DNA from: an uncultured Nitrospira sp.
GTDB lineage: Bacteria > Nitrospirota > Nitrospiria > Nitrospirales > Nitrospiraceae
Direction of reading: 5' to 3'
Length of the DNA: 39,488 nucleotides
NCBI GenBank assembly: GCA_902500825.1
Contig: CABVRX010000031.1
Location: 1-39,488, forward strand
Shown here in pieces: positions 32,631 to 39,488 of the stretch. Every line of letters starts with the position of its first letter. Positions within the stretch are counted from its first letter, which is position 1. The translations under genes were made by a program, and so were the position numbers. The notes beneath the pieces are model-generated. The model made no database searches, had not been told where the DNA came from, and was given only the letters and a program-made list of their open reading frames with translations.

Positions 32631-33884
32631 TTACTTGATAGCTGCGAAGAGCTCTTTCATCCCAGGGGTCTTCAACTTCTTGAGTGCTTTGGCTTCGATT
32701 TGGCGGATACGCTCGCGTGTCACAGACAAGCTTTGGCCGACTTGCTCCAAGGTGCTGGCTTCATCGTAGCCTATTCCGAAACGGAGTCTGATGACGGTTT
32801 GCTCGCGAGGCGTGAGGATGCTCAAGATCCTGTCCAGTTGTTCGGTCAGCTCACTTCGATGGACATGAGCGTCGGGTGGAACTGCCTGCTGGTCCTGAAT
32901 CATATCCCCAAACTGTGTATCTCCATCACCGATTGGGGTTTCCAAGGCCACTGGTTCCTGAAAAGCCAGTACAGTCTCGCGGAGTCGCTCCGGTCTCATG
33001 CGCAGCACATGGGCAATCTCTTCCAGGCGAGCGGGCCGTCCAAGCTGTTGCGCAAGTCTCCGCATCACACGGAGAATTCGATGCGAAGCTTCGGTTTGGT
33101 GTACCGGAATGCGAATCGTTCGTGATTGATCCGCAAGTGCCCGTGTGATGCCTTGTCGAATCCACCACGTTGCATAGGTGCTGAATTTAAATCCCTTTCG
33201 ATACTGATAGCGTTCGGCCGCTTTCATCAGGCCGATGTTGCCTTCCTGTACGAGATCCAGCAAGCTCAATCCTCGCCCAGTGTAATGCTTAGCGACGTCC
33301 ACCACCAAACGAAGGTTGCATCGTACGAGCTCATCTTTGCCTTGCTCCAAGATAACTCTCGCGATGTGGATTTCATCGAGCAACGTTTTCAGTGTCTTTG
33401 CTGTGGCTACCGACGGTTTGAGGTCCGAGTCTGACGGATTCATGGCGGTGCGTAAGGCCTTCTCGGCATTGTCCAATGCTGTTGCCGAAAACCCACTCAA
33501 TCGTCTGACCATTTGGAGCACTTTAATGCCGTCTGTAAGAGCGGAGGTCCGTTTGGATTTGAACAAGGCTTTAACGGCCTGACGCAGAGCAGCTCGAATA
33601 CGCCGTGTTCCCTGGTCCACCCGCTTGGCAATCGCGGTCTCTTCTTCCCGAGTCAAAAGCCCCCGATCGCCAAATGATCGAAAGTAGATGCCTTCCAAGA
33701 GAAACGGGCTGGCGCCGCGGCTTGTCCGCATGACCGGCTGAGTCTTCTCAGCCGGTCCGGATTCCTCAGCCTCCCGGCTGATCAGTCCCAGCATGCCGCT
33801 GGCTTTGGCATCATCGGCATCGACATCCGGAACGAATGTTTTCTGTATGTCCATCTCGTCAGAGACTCGCAGTCCTTCTTTCAT
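32631..33884 (-). CDS. RpoD-like sigma-70 family RNA polymerase sigma factor
   Basis: A 417-residue group 1 or 2 sigma factor. Regions 2.1-2.4 cover about 180-262, with NLRLVVDVAKHYTGRGL and the nearly invariant GFKFSTYATWWIRQGITRAL and RTIRIPVH. Region 3 follows, and region 4 with LTPREQTVIRLRFGIG (357-372) and the VTRERIRQIEAKALKKL helix-turn-helix (388-404). The N-terminal 60 residues are variable. Region 1.2 is poorly kept and the large RpoD non-conserved region is missing. It is shorter than a usual primary sigma, so an alternative (RpoS-like group 2) factor is more likely. GAAAGGTGAG precedes ATG 33884. Confidence 0.88.
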   Translation of the reverse strand: MKEGLRVSDEMDIQKTFVPDVDADDAKASGMLGLISREAEESGPAEKTQPVMRTSRGASPFLLEGIYFRSFGDRGLLTREEETAIAKRVDQGTRRIRAALRQAVKALFKSKRTSALTDGIKVLQMVRRLSGFSATALDNAEKALRTAMNPSDSDLKPSVATAKTLKTLLDEIHIARVILEQGKDELVRCNLRLVVDVAKHYTGRGLSLLDLVQEGNIGLMKAAERYQYRKGFKFSTYATWWIRQGITRALADQSRTIRIPVHQTEASHRILRVMRRLAQQLGRPARLEEIAHVLRMRPERLRETVLAFQEPVALETPIGDGDTQFGDMIQDQQAVPPDAHVHRSELTEQLDRILSILTPREQTVIRLRFGIGYDEASTLEQVGQSLSVTRERIRQIEAKALKKLKTPGMKELFAAIK

Positions 33885-34143
33885 CGTCTCACCTTTCGCT
33901 CTGGTTGAACGCCATCTACTTTTATTGGAGCCGTATTCAACGAAAAAGATTCAACCAAGTTGTTGCTTTGTACTGCTTCTACGAAGCAAAAGGGATGCTG
34001 GATTTACGATGAGAAACGGCGGCTGTGATCCGCTCGAAAAATCAGAAAGATTAGACTGGATTAATGAGGAAGCAAAGGAGGAACTGTCACACTTATGCGG
34101 CATCTATGTAGGATCGGCATCAGGATCAGGCTGAAATGCCACA
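33885..34143. other. Upstream region of the sigma factor gene
   Basis: 259 bases without a convincing gene. TGGTTGAA (33902-33909) and TTCAACCA (33950-33957) form a perfect 8-bp inverted repeat flanking a likely promoter zone of the sigma gene (minus-strand TTGAAT, 16 bases, TAGATG). A second repeat (TTGCTTTGT and ACGAAGCAA, 33963-33989, one mismatch) lies next to it. A plus-strand frame at 34009-34134 could encode 41 residues but has no recognisable features. Confidence 0.4.
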
Positions 34144-34890
34144 CTATTTCGACAACAGTCCTTTCATGAATGGGGCAAGAGTGTCGATCGGAATCGGAAA
34201 GATGGTCGTTGAGTTCTTCTCAGCCGCAATTTCGACGAGCGTTTGGAGATAGCGCAGTTGAAGCGCCGCCGGGTTCCGACTGATGACATCGGCGGCTTCA
34301 GCGAGTTTCTGTGCCGCTTGAAATTCGCCTTCAGCATGAATGATTTTTGCCCGCCGTTCCCGCTCAGCTTCAGCTTGTCTGGCGATCGCGCGTTGCATGT
34401 CTTGAGGGATATCCACGTTCTTCACTTCGACGGCAGCCACCTTGACTCCCCATGGCTCGGTCTGCTGATCGATAATCCGCTGCAGTTCGGCATTGATGTC
34501 GTCACGCTTCGATAACAGGTCATCGAGTTGACTCTGACCAAGCACGCTGCGCAGGGTGGTTTGGGCAACTTGCGACGTGGAATACAGGTAATCTTGGACG
34601 GCAAGCACGGCTCGTTGAGGGTCCACCACTCTGAGGAAAATGACGGCGTTCACTTTTACGGAAATATTGTCCCGCGTGATGACATCTTGGGAAGGGACCT
34701 CCATGGTCACAGTTTGGAGATTGACGCGTACCATCTGTTGAAGGACTGGAACGACTAACCGAATACCGGGTCCTTTCACGGTCTGAAACTTACCCAATAC
34801 AAACACCACGAGCCGTTCATATTCCATGACGCGCTTAAAACTGGCATAGAGCACCAGGCCTAGGAGGACTAACGGCATGAGCAATGACAT
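34144..34890 (-). CDS. Slipin (stomatin/SPFH-domain membrane protein)
   Basis: A 248-residue protein. One N-terminal membrane hairpin (about 2-18) is followed by an SPFH domain (about 20-180) with [40 protein letters not shown] and the [20 protein letters not shown] segment. Then come a helical [19 protein letters not shown] region and a short tail. Slipins oligomerise on membranes and act with NfeD-type proteases. The partner gene nfeD ends 24 bases upstream on the same strand, the typical pairing. The ribosome binding site (AAGGAG, minus strand) is good. Confidence 0.93.
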   Translation of the reverse strand: MSLLMPLVLLGLVLYASFKRVMEYERLVVFVLGKFQTVKGPGIRLVVPVLQQMVRVNLQTVTMEVPSQDVITRDNISVKVNAVIFLRVVDPQRAVLAVQDYLYSTSQVAQTTLRSVLGQSQLDDLLSKRDDINAELQRIIDQQTEPWGVKVAAVEVKNVDIPQDMQRAIARQAEAERERRAKIIHAEGEFQAAQKLAEAADVISRNPAALQLRYLQTLVEIAAEKNSTTIFPIPIDTLAPFMKGLLSK

Positions 34891-34914
34891 AGCGGCTCCT
34901 TGTCTTGAGTCAGT

Positions 34915-36213
34915 TTAGCTGTGAGTAGGGACCACCTTCACGGTCAGCCCCTCGACCGACGTTATCTCCGCGGTCTCCCCCTGCCGAATCGGGATTTGGC
35001 TGACTGCCTCCCAGATCTCCCCCTGAACCGCAATCTGACCGTGTGGGTTGAGATCCGTCTTGGCGATTCCGATTGAACCTATCATCCCTTCCACTCCAGT
35101 GACTGGTCTTCCACGAGTGCCCTTGACGGCCGTCCACGCAATGATTCCGATCAAGCCGCCGATCGTCATGACAGTCGGTAAGAGAAAGAATAAGGATACT
35201 TGCAGAAAAGGTGCGTCGCTCTTGATGAGCAACAGACCCCCCAACGTCATCGCAGCCAAGCCACCGAGTGCCAGTATCCCGTAGCTGGTGACCGAGATTT
35301 CGAGCAAGAGGAAGACCACGCCGAGTATGACTAGGAGTGCGCCTGCATAGTTTACGGGAAGCGACTGAAGCGAATAGAAAGCCAAGATCAAACTGATAGC
35401 GCCGATGATACCGGGTAGGATGGCGCCGGGGCTGTAGAGCTCGGCCATAATTCCAATAGTTCCGATGGACATCAGAAGATAGGCGATGTTGGGATCGCTC
35501 AAGATTTTGAGTAATTCCAGACGAGTTCCCATCGGGAACTCATGAAGAGTTGCGGTCTCGCCTGAGAACGTGATTGATCCACTAGGAACGGTAACCTTTC
35601 TTCCTTGCAGGTGTTTCAACAGTGTGGGAATGTCTTCGGCGATCATGTCGATGACGTTGAGCTTCAAAGCTTCTTGTTCAGTCACGGAGACGCTTTTTCG
35701 AACCGCATCTTCAGCCCATGACATGTTGCGCCCATGTTGTTCGGCGATGCTTTTGATGTATGCGACCGCGTCGTTTTCCACCTTTTCTTTCATCGTGCTA
35801 TCCATCTCACCGCCACCCATTGCGACGGGGTGTGCTGCTCCTATATTGGTGCCTGGCGCCATGGCGGCAACGTGGGCCGCCATCGTGATGAAGACTCCTG
35901 CAGAGGCGGCTCGGCCTCCCGAAGGGGCGACAAACACGATCACCGGGATGGGTGAACCGGTAATATCTTTGATCATCAGGCGCATGGAGGTGTCCAATCC
36001 TCCGGGAGTATCCAGCTTGAGGATAAGGGCCTGCGCGTTCGATGTCTGGGTATACTCAAGGGCGTCGTGAAGATATTCAGCTGCAACAGGGTTGATGACC
36101 CCCTCATAGGTTGCGACGATGATGTCTTCGGCGAGAGCGGGATGGGTTGGGAGAATTAAGCAGAGGGCTAACCCCGGTCCTACAATCGTCGTTGTCAGAA
36201 CACGGCCACGCAT
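34915..36213 (-). CDS. NfeD-family membrane serine protease (ClpP-class)
   Basis: 432 residues from ATG 36213, which has AGGAGA seven bases upstream. An in-frame ATG at 36258 lies within the promoter region. The protein has a signal peptide (MRGRVL to ALAED) and a ClpP/crotonase-fold protease domain (about 28-220) with LKLDTPGGLD, the nucleophile S104 in GGRAASAGV and a lysine at about 142-144. A block of four to six membrane helices (about 240-380) and a C-terminal OB-fold NfeD domain (about 385-432) follow. Archaeal relatives cleave stomatin partners. Here the slipin gene follows directly, so the two likely form one membrane quality-control unit. Confidence 0.92.
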   Translation of the reverse strand: MRGRVLTTTIVGPGLALCLILPTHPALAEDIIVATYEGVINPVAAEYLHDALEYTQTSNAQALILKLDTPGGLDTSMRLMIKDITGSPIPVIVFVAPSGGRAASAGVFITMAAHVAAMAPGTNIGAAHPVAMGGGEMDSTMKEKVENDAVAYIKSIAEQHGRNMSWAEDAVRKSVSVTEQEALKLNVIDMIAEDIPTLLKHLQGRKVTVPSGSITFSGETATLHEFPMGTRLELLKILSDPNIAYLLMSIGTIGIMAELYSPGAILPGIIGAISLILAFYSLQSLPVNYAGALLVILGVVFLLLEISVTSYGILALGGLAAMTLGGLLLIKSDAPFLQVSLFFLLPTVMTIGGLIGIIAWTAVKGTRGRPVTGVEGMIGSIGIAKTDLNPHGQIAVQGEIWEAVSQIPIRQGETAEITSVEGLTVKVVPTHS

Positions 36214-36239
36214 CGTTTTCGTCTCCTGACCATCACAAG

Positions 36240-36264
36240 TCATCATCGAAATTATCAATGATGA
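36240..36264. promoter_or_regulatory. Inverted repeat at the nfeD-slipin transcription start
   Basis: TCATCAT (36240-36246) and ATGATGA (36258-36264) form a perfect 7-bp inverted repeat with an 11-base AT-rich spacer. It begins right at the transcription start predicted from the promoter 36269-36297, which is a common operator position. It could equally be a 5' leader hairpin. Confidence 0.35.
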
Positions 36265-36268
36265 TAAG

Positions 36269-36297
36269 ATCTTACGGCCCCCCTACTACCCTGTCAA
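36269..36297 (-). promoter_or_regulatory. Promoter of the nfeD-slipin operon
   Basis: On the minus strand a consensus TTGACA (36297-36292), a 17-base spacer and TAAGAT (36274-36269) make a strong housekeeping promoter, 56 bases before the nfeD start at 36213. Confidence 0.62.
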
Positions 36298-36324
36298 GGA
36301 AGGACGCTCGGTTGCAAACGATGA

Positions 36325-37218
36325 ATGGAACCTCCTAGAATGCGTCGCATGTCTCACTTTTCCACAGGCGAACGCATCCATCTTGTCGATCAAAAACGAC
36401 GACAGTACGCACTCACGTTGAAAGCCGGGGAAACGTACCAATTCAGTGGGCAGAAAATCGCACATGATGCGCTGATCGGCCGTCCCGATGGGTCCATCGT
36501 CACACTGTCCGGCGGTAAGAAGATGATGGCGCTCCGACCCACTTTCGGTGAGTACGTGCTCAAGATGCCACGCGGGGCACAGGTCCTGTATCCAAAGGAT
36601 CTCGCGATTATACCTATGTGGGCTGATATCTATCCGGGTGCTCGAGTGTTTGAGGCCGGGACGGGTTCAGGAGCCCTGACCATGGCCCTGTTGCGCGCAG
36701 TGGGACCAGATGGCTTAGTGGTGACGTATGAGATCCGAGAAGATTTTGCACAAACGGCAAAGACGAACATTGCCCGTTCTCTGAATCCGATTAATTTGAT
36801 CTGTTTTAGAAAAAATGCCTATGAAAGCATCGATTTACTGGATGATCAAGTGCCGTTCGATCGCGTCGTGCTTGACCTCCCTGAACCTTGGCAGGTCGTA
36901 CCGCATGCCATGAAAGCTCTTCGATCCGGCGGGATTTATCTGAGCTTTGTTCCCACAGTACCTCAAGTCATGCAAACGGTGGAGGCGCTTGAACGCACCG
37001 CCGTGTTTGGAATGATTGAAACGTTTGAGACGTTGCTGAGAACCTGGTCCGTGCAGGGCAGGAGTGTGCGGCCTGATCATCGCATGGTGGCCCACTCTGG
37101 GTTCATCACGGTGGCTCGCAAGGTCGAACCAGGACTTCTTGGCCCAAAGTTTGAGAGAGGAGTTTCTGCCAATAGCGAGCAAGAAGGCACATCTGATGAA
37201 GAAGAGGAACCAAGCTGA
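36325..37218 (+). CDS. trmI: tRNA (adenine-58-N1)-methyltransferase
   Basis: A 297-residue TrmI-type enzyme methylating A58 in the T-loop of tRNAs. The small N-terminal beta domain (about 10-85) includes HDALIGRPDGSIV and ALRPTFGEYVL. The class I methyltransferase domain has FEAGTGSGALT (109-119), EIREDF, and the DLPEPW motif that places the adenine. The C-terminal 25 residues are acidic and variable. The start is uncertain (ATG 36325, 36340 or 36349), as no ribosome binding site is clear. Its stop overlaps the next start (TGATG). Confidence 0.92.
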   Translation: MEPPRMRRMSHFSTGERIHLVDQKRRQYALTLKAGETYQFSGQKIAHDALIGRPDGSIVTLSGGKKMMALRPTFGEYVLKMPRGAQVLYPKDLAIIPMWADIYPGARVFEAGTGSGALTMALLRAVGPDGLVVTYEIREDFAQTAKTNIARSLNPINLICFRKNAYESIDLLDDQVPFDRVVLDLPEPWQVVPHAMKALRSGGIYLSFVPTVPQVMQTVEALERTAVFGMIETFETLLRTWSVQGRSVRPDHRMVAHSGFITVARKVEPGLLGPKFERGVSANSEQEGTSDEEEEPS

Positions 37219-37979
37219 TGAATAGGTTAGAGGGCAAGGTCGCCGTGGTGACGGGAGGCAATGCGGGGATCGGTGAAGCGATCGCGAAACGTTTTGTCGA
37301 GGAGGGAGCATCGGTTGTCATCACGGGACGTCGGCAACAGGAATTGGATCGTGTGGCCAGCGTAATCCGACTCAACAAAGGAAAGGTACTCGGAATTGCC
37401 GGTTCAGTGACGGATGAAACCCACGTGCAGGATGTCGTCCGTCGAGCTCTCGATAGTTTTGGACGGATCGATGTTCTGGTCAACAATGCGGGAATCGGGG
37501 AATTTGGAAAGCGGCTCCACGAAACCGATGATACTATCTGGGCGCATGTGTTCGACATCAATGTGAACGGGGTATTCCGCATCACACGAGCCATCATCCC
37601 CCACATGCTGAAGCAAGGATGGGGCTCGATCATCAATATTTCATCGATTGCCAGTTTAGTAGGGCTCTCCGGCTTAGCCGCCTATACGGCATCCAAAGGT
37701 GCGCTCGATGCCCTGACGCGTGCGCTGGCGGTCGAATATGCGAAGGAAGGAATTCGCTGTAATGTGGTGAATCCGGGTCTGATTGATACGCCGATGGCGG
37801 CCCCCCTGATGGCCAATCCTGAGTTGCTCCAGCCGATTCTTGCCCAATATGCGATTCGTCGCCCTGGGGCACCGCAAGAAGTGGCGAATATGGTTTTGTA
37901 TCTGGCCTCGGATGAAGCAGCCTGGGTTACTGGGGGAACCTTCCCCATTGATGGGGGCATGACCGTTTATAAGGGGTAG
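37218..37979 (+). CDS. Short-chain dehydrogenase/reductase (FabG-like)
   Basis: A 253-residue SDR. The cofactor motif is GGNAGIGEA (12-20), followed by the NNAG motif, the catalytic serine in NISSIAS and Y-x3-K in YTASKGALDAL. The late segment has PGLIDTPMA and a C-terminal TGGTFPIDGGM. R39-R40 after the second strand (TGRRQQE) suggest NADPH preference. The substrate is not predictable: it may be a 3-oxoacyl reductase or one of the many uncharacterised SDRs. Its ATG overlaps the trmI stop, so they are co-translated. Confidence 0.88.
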   Translation: MNRLEGKVAVVTGGNAGIGEAIAKRFVEEGASVVITGRRQQELDRVASVIRLNKGKVLGIAGSVTDETHVQDVVRRALDSFGRIDVLVNNAGIGEFGKRLHETDDTIWAHVFDINVNGVFRITRAIIPHMLKQGWGSIINISSIASLVGLSGLAAYTASKGALDALTRALAVEYAKEGIRCNVVNPGLIDTPMAAPLMANPELLQPILAQYAIRRPGAPQEVANMVLYLASDEAAWVTGGTFPIDGGMTVYKG

Positions 37980-38021
37980 TTGGTGCCAGTGGGCAGAAAC
38001 CACCCTCCTTCGAGGTGAAGA

Positions 38022-38876
38022 GTGGACATTGATGCGCGGACACAGTTTTGTGGGGTGATCGGCAATCCTGTTAGTCATTCACTGTCGCCTGCAATCCACA
38101 ATGCGGCCTTCCGCAAATTAGGGCTCAGCTTTGTCTATCTCGCTTGGCAAGTAGAAACGATCGGTGATGCCATTAAAGGGCTCCGAGCGCTGGGAAACTT
38201 TCGCGGAGCGAGTGTAACGATTCCTCACAAGGTGGCGGCCATACCGTTTCTCGATCATGTGGAGATGACCGCTCAACGGATCGGTGCCATCAACACGATC
38301 GTTGCTGAACAGGGCAAGCTCACGGGGTACAATACGGATGCAACCGGCGCTCTGAGGGCGTTGAAAGAGGGTGGAGTCGAGCTCAAAGACCGGCGCATCG
38401 TCGTCCTCGGCTCTGGAGGTGCCGCTCGAGCGATCGCCTTCGCACTAGCGGTTGAATCCGATGCGGAAAGATTGACGTTACTGGGAATTGAGAACCATGA
38501 ACGGACTCGTTTAGCTCAGGATATTCGTTCCCAGGCAGCGTTGACGGTTGAGGATTTTCATCTTGATGAAACCACGCTTCGTCGGGTTCTCCCTGACGCG
38601 CATGTGTTAATTCACTGTACCCCGGTCGGCATGTCACCGAAGGCCGATACCACCTGCATTCCTGCCTTGCTTCTTCACGCCGGTCTCTCTGTGATGGATA
38701 TCGTCTACAATCCACTCGAAACCAGATTGCTCCAGGATGCGAAGCATGCAGGGTGTAAGATTATTTCAGGATTGGAGATGTTTCTCAATCAGGCCGCCAC
38801 TCAATTTGAGCTCTGGACGAATCAACCTGCTCCAGTGGATGTGATGCGTTCGGTCTTGGAATCCCACTTCCGATGA
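38022..38876 (+). CDS. aroE: Shikimate dehydrogenase
   Basis: A 284-residue AroE reducing 3-dehydroshikimate with NADPH. The shikimate site shows NPVSHSLSPAIHN (15-27), the catalytic lysine K70 in VTIPHK and the NTDATG segment. The cofactor domain has GSGGAARA. The start is GTG with GAGGTGAAG close upstream. It overlaps aroK by four bases. Together with the genes at 15130-20545 the window holds aroF, aroE, aroK and aroA, but not aroB, aroD/Q or aroC. Confidence 0.95.
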   Translation: MDIDARTQFCGVIGNPVSHSLSPAIHNAAFRKLGLSFVYLAWQVETIGDAIKGLRALGNFRGASVTIPHKVAAIPFLDHVEMTAQRIGAINTIVAEQGKLTGYNTDATGALRALKEGGVELKDRRIVVLGSGGAARAIAFALAVESDAERLTLLGIENHERTRLAQDIRSQAALTVEDFHLDETTLRRVLPDAHVLIHCTPVGMSPKADTTCIPALLLHAGLSVMDIVYNPLETRLLQDAKHAGCKIISGLEMFLNQAATQFELWTNQPAPVDVMRSVLESHFR

Positions 38877-39373
38877 ATGTGGTGCTGATCGGCTATCGTG
38901 GTACCGGAAAGAGTACCACCGGCAAGATAGTGGCGGCTCGACTTGGGCGTATTCTTGTGTCGACTGACGCGGAGATCGTGAAATTGGATGGTCAAAGCAT
39001 TCCGGAGATCGTTGAACAAAATGGATGGGAGTACTTCCGTGATCTCGAAGCCAAAGTCTGCCAAGAACTGGCCGGTCAGACCGGGTTAGTTGTCGATACG
39101 GGCGGGGGAGCCATCCTTCGATCACGAAATGTCGAGGTATTAAAAGAAACCGGAAGGTTGTTCTGGCTGACCGCCTCAGTGAGTACTATTACCGAGCGTA
39201 TCGGTCAGGACTCACAACGTCCTTCCCTTACGGGAGTCAAGTCTTTCCTCGATGAGATTCAAGATGTCCTTCGTGAGCGCACACCGAAGTATCAAGCCGC
39301 TGCTGATTATGTCATTGAGACGGATGGAAGATCTGTCACGCAAGTTGCTGATGAAATTCTGGCGCGATTGTAG
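38873..39373 (+). CDS. aroK: Shikimate kinase
   Basis: A 166-residue kinase making shikimate 3-phosphate from shikimate and ATP. The P-loop is GYRGTGKST (7-15). The shikimate-binding aspartate and arginine are in STDAEI and FRDLEAKV, and DTGGGAI follows. The lid is around SQRPSLTG. The length is usual. The ATGA overlap with aroE indicates coupled expression of consecutive steps. Confidence 0.94.
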   Translation: MNVVLIGYRGTGKSTTGKIVAARLGRILVSTDAEIVKLDGQSIPEIVEQNGWEYFRDLEAKVCQELAGQTGLVVDTGGGAILRSRNVEVLKETGRLFWLTASVSTITERIGQDSQRPSLTGVKSFLDEIQDVLRERTPKYQAAADYVIETDGRSVTQVADEILARL

Positions 39374-39434
39374 CTGTTCGATGCCTCTCTCAATCTTGAC
39401 AAGCCTCGCCTGAACATGGTTCATGTATCCCGCT

Positions 39435-39488
<54 letters not shown>

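Noticed and set aside
34009-34134. Possible 41-residue plus-strand protein upstream of the sigma factor gene.
   Set aside because: The spacing to a purine-rich stretch is too long and nothing in the protein is recognisable. Kept only as a remark in the intergenic entry.

Overview
The window reads as a chromosomal segment of a Nitrospira-like bacterium (phylum Nitrospirota). This is inferred by recognition, not by a database search. The basis is a siroheme sulfite reductase fused to a TusA domain next to a TrpD-like protein and a [4Fe-4S] APS reductase, proteins built from PCP_red repeats in a setting with no photosynthesis genes, and the run pheA-hisC-aroF-tyrA-aroA-cmk-plsC-rpsA-sppA-ihf. 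No nitrification genes, prophage, transposase or CRISPR array are visible.

Region 1 (1-7932) is an assimilatory sulfate reduction operon: a cysteine-free Rrf2 regulator, sulfite reductase-TusA, CysH (APS reductase type), a TrpD2-like protein, CysD and CysN/C, closed by a 22-bp perfect palindrome. CysDN make APS, CysH reduces it to sulfite, and the siroheme enzyme reduces sulfite to sulfide. The kinase half of CysN/C looks degenerate, which fits a pathway that does not need PAPS. A perfect inverted repeat at the predicted transcription start of the regulator suggests autoregulation.

Region 2 (7933-11928) is accessory: a small OmpA-domain protein, then a membrane-anchored protein with two helix-hairpin-helix domains encoded by a 272-bp perfect direct repeat, then an in-frame remnant of a second cysNC 3' end. 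The OmpA/HhH pair therefore sits between two cysNC 3' ends. A zinc-ribbon protein with two PCP_red domains and a polytopic membrane protein follow.

Region 3 (12066-14993) holds yebC, ruvA and ruvB, without ruvC and with a secreted cysteine-repeat protein between ruvA and ruvB. Region 4 (about 15017-26003) is a long, tightly packed run for phenylalanine, tyrosine and chorismate synthesis, CMP kinase, an acyltransferase, ribosomal protein S1, SppA, an HU/IHF protein and a four-fold PCP_red protein.

Region 5 (26083-30305) holds small or exported proteins: an unknown 106-residue protein, a VCBS-repeat lipoprotein, two mini-proteins, a D,D-carboxypeptidase and two unknowns. Region 6 (30420-36213, minus strand) has gdhA, lipB, an RpoD-like sigma factor and a slipin/NfeD pair, with strong hairpins between genes. 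Region 7 (36325-39488) has trmI, an SDR reductase, aroE, aroK and the 5' part of a tRNA-Arg.
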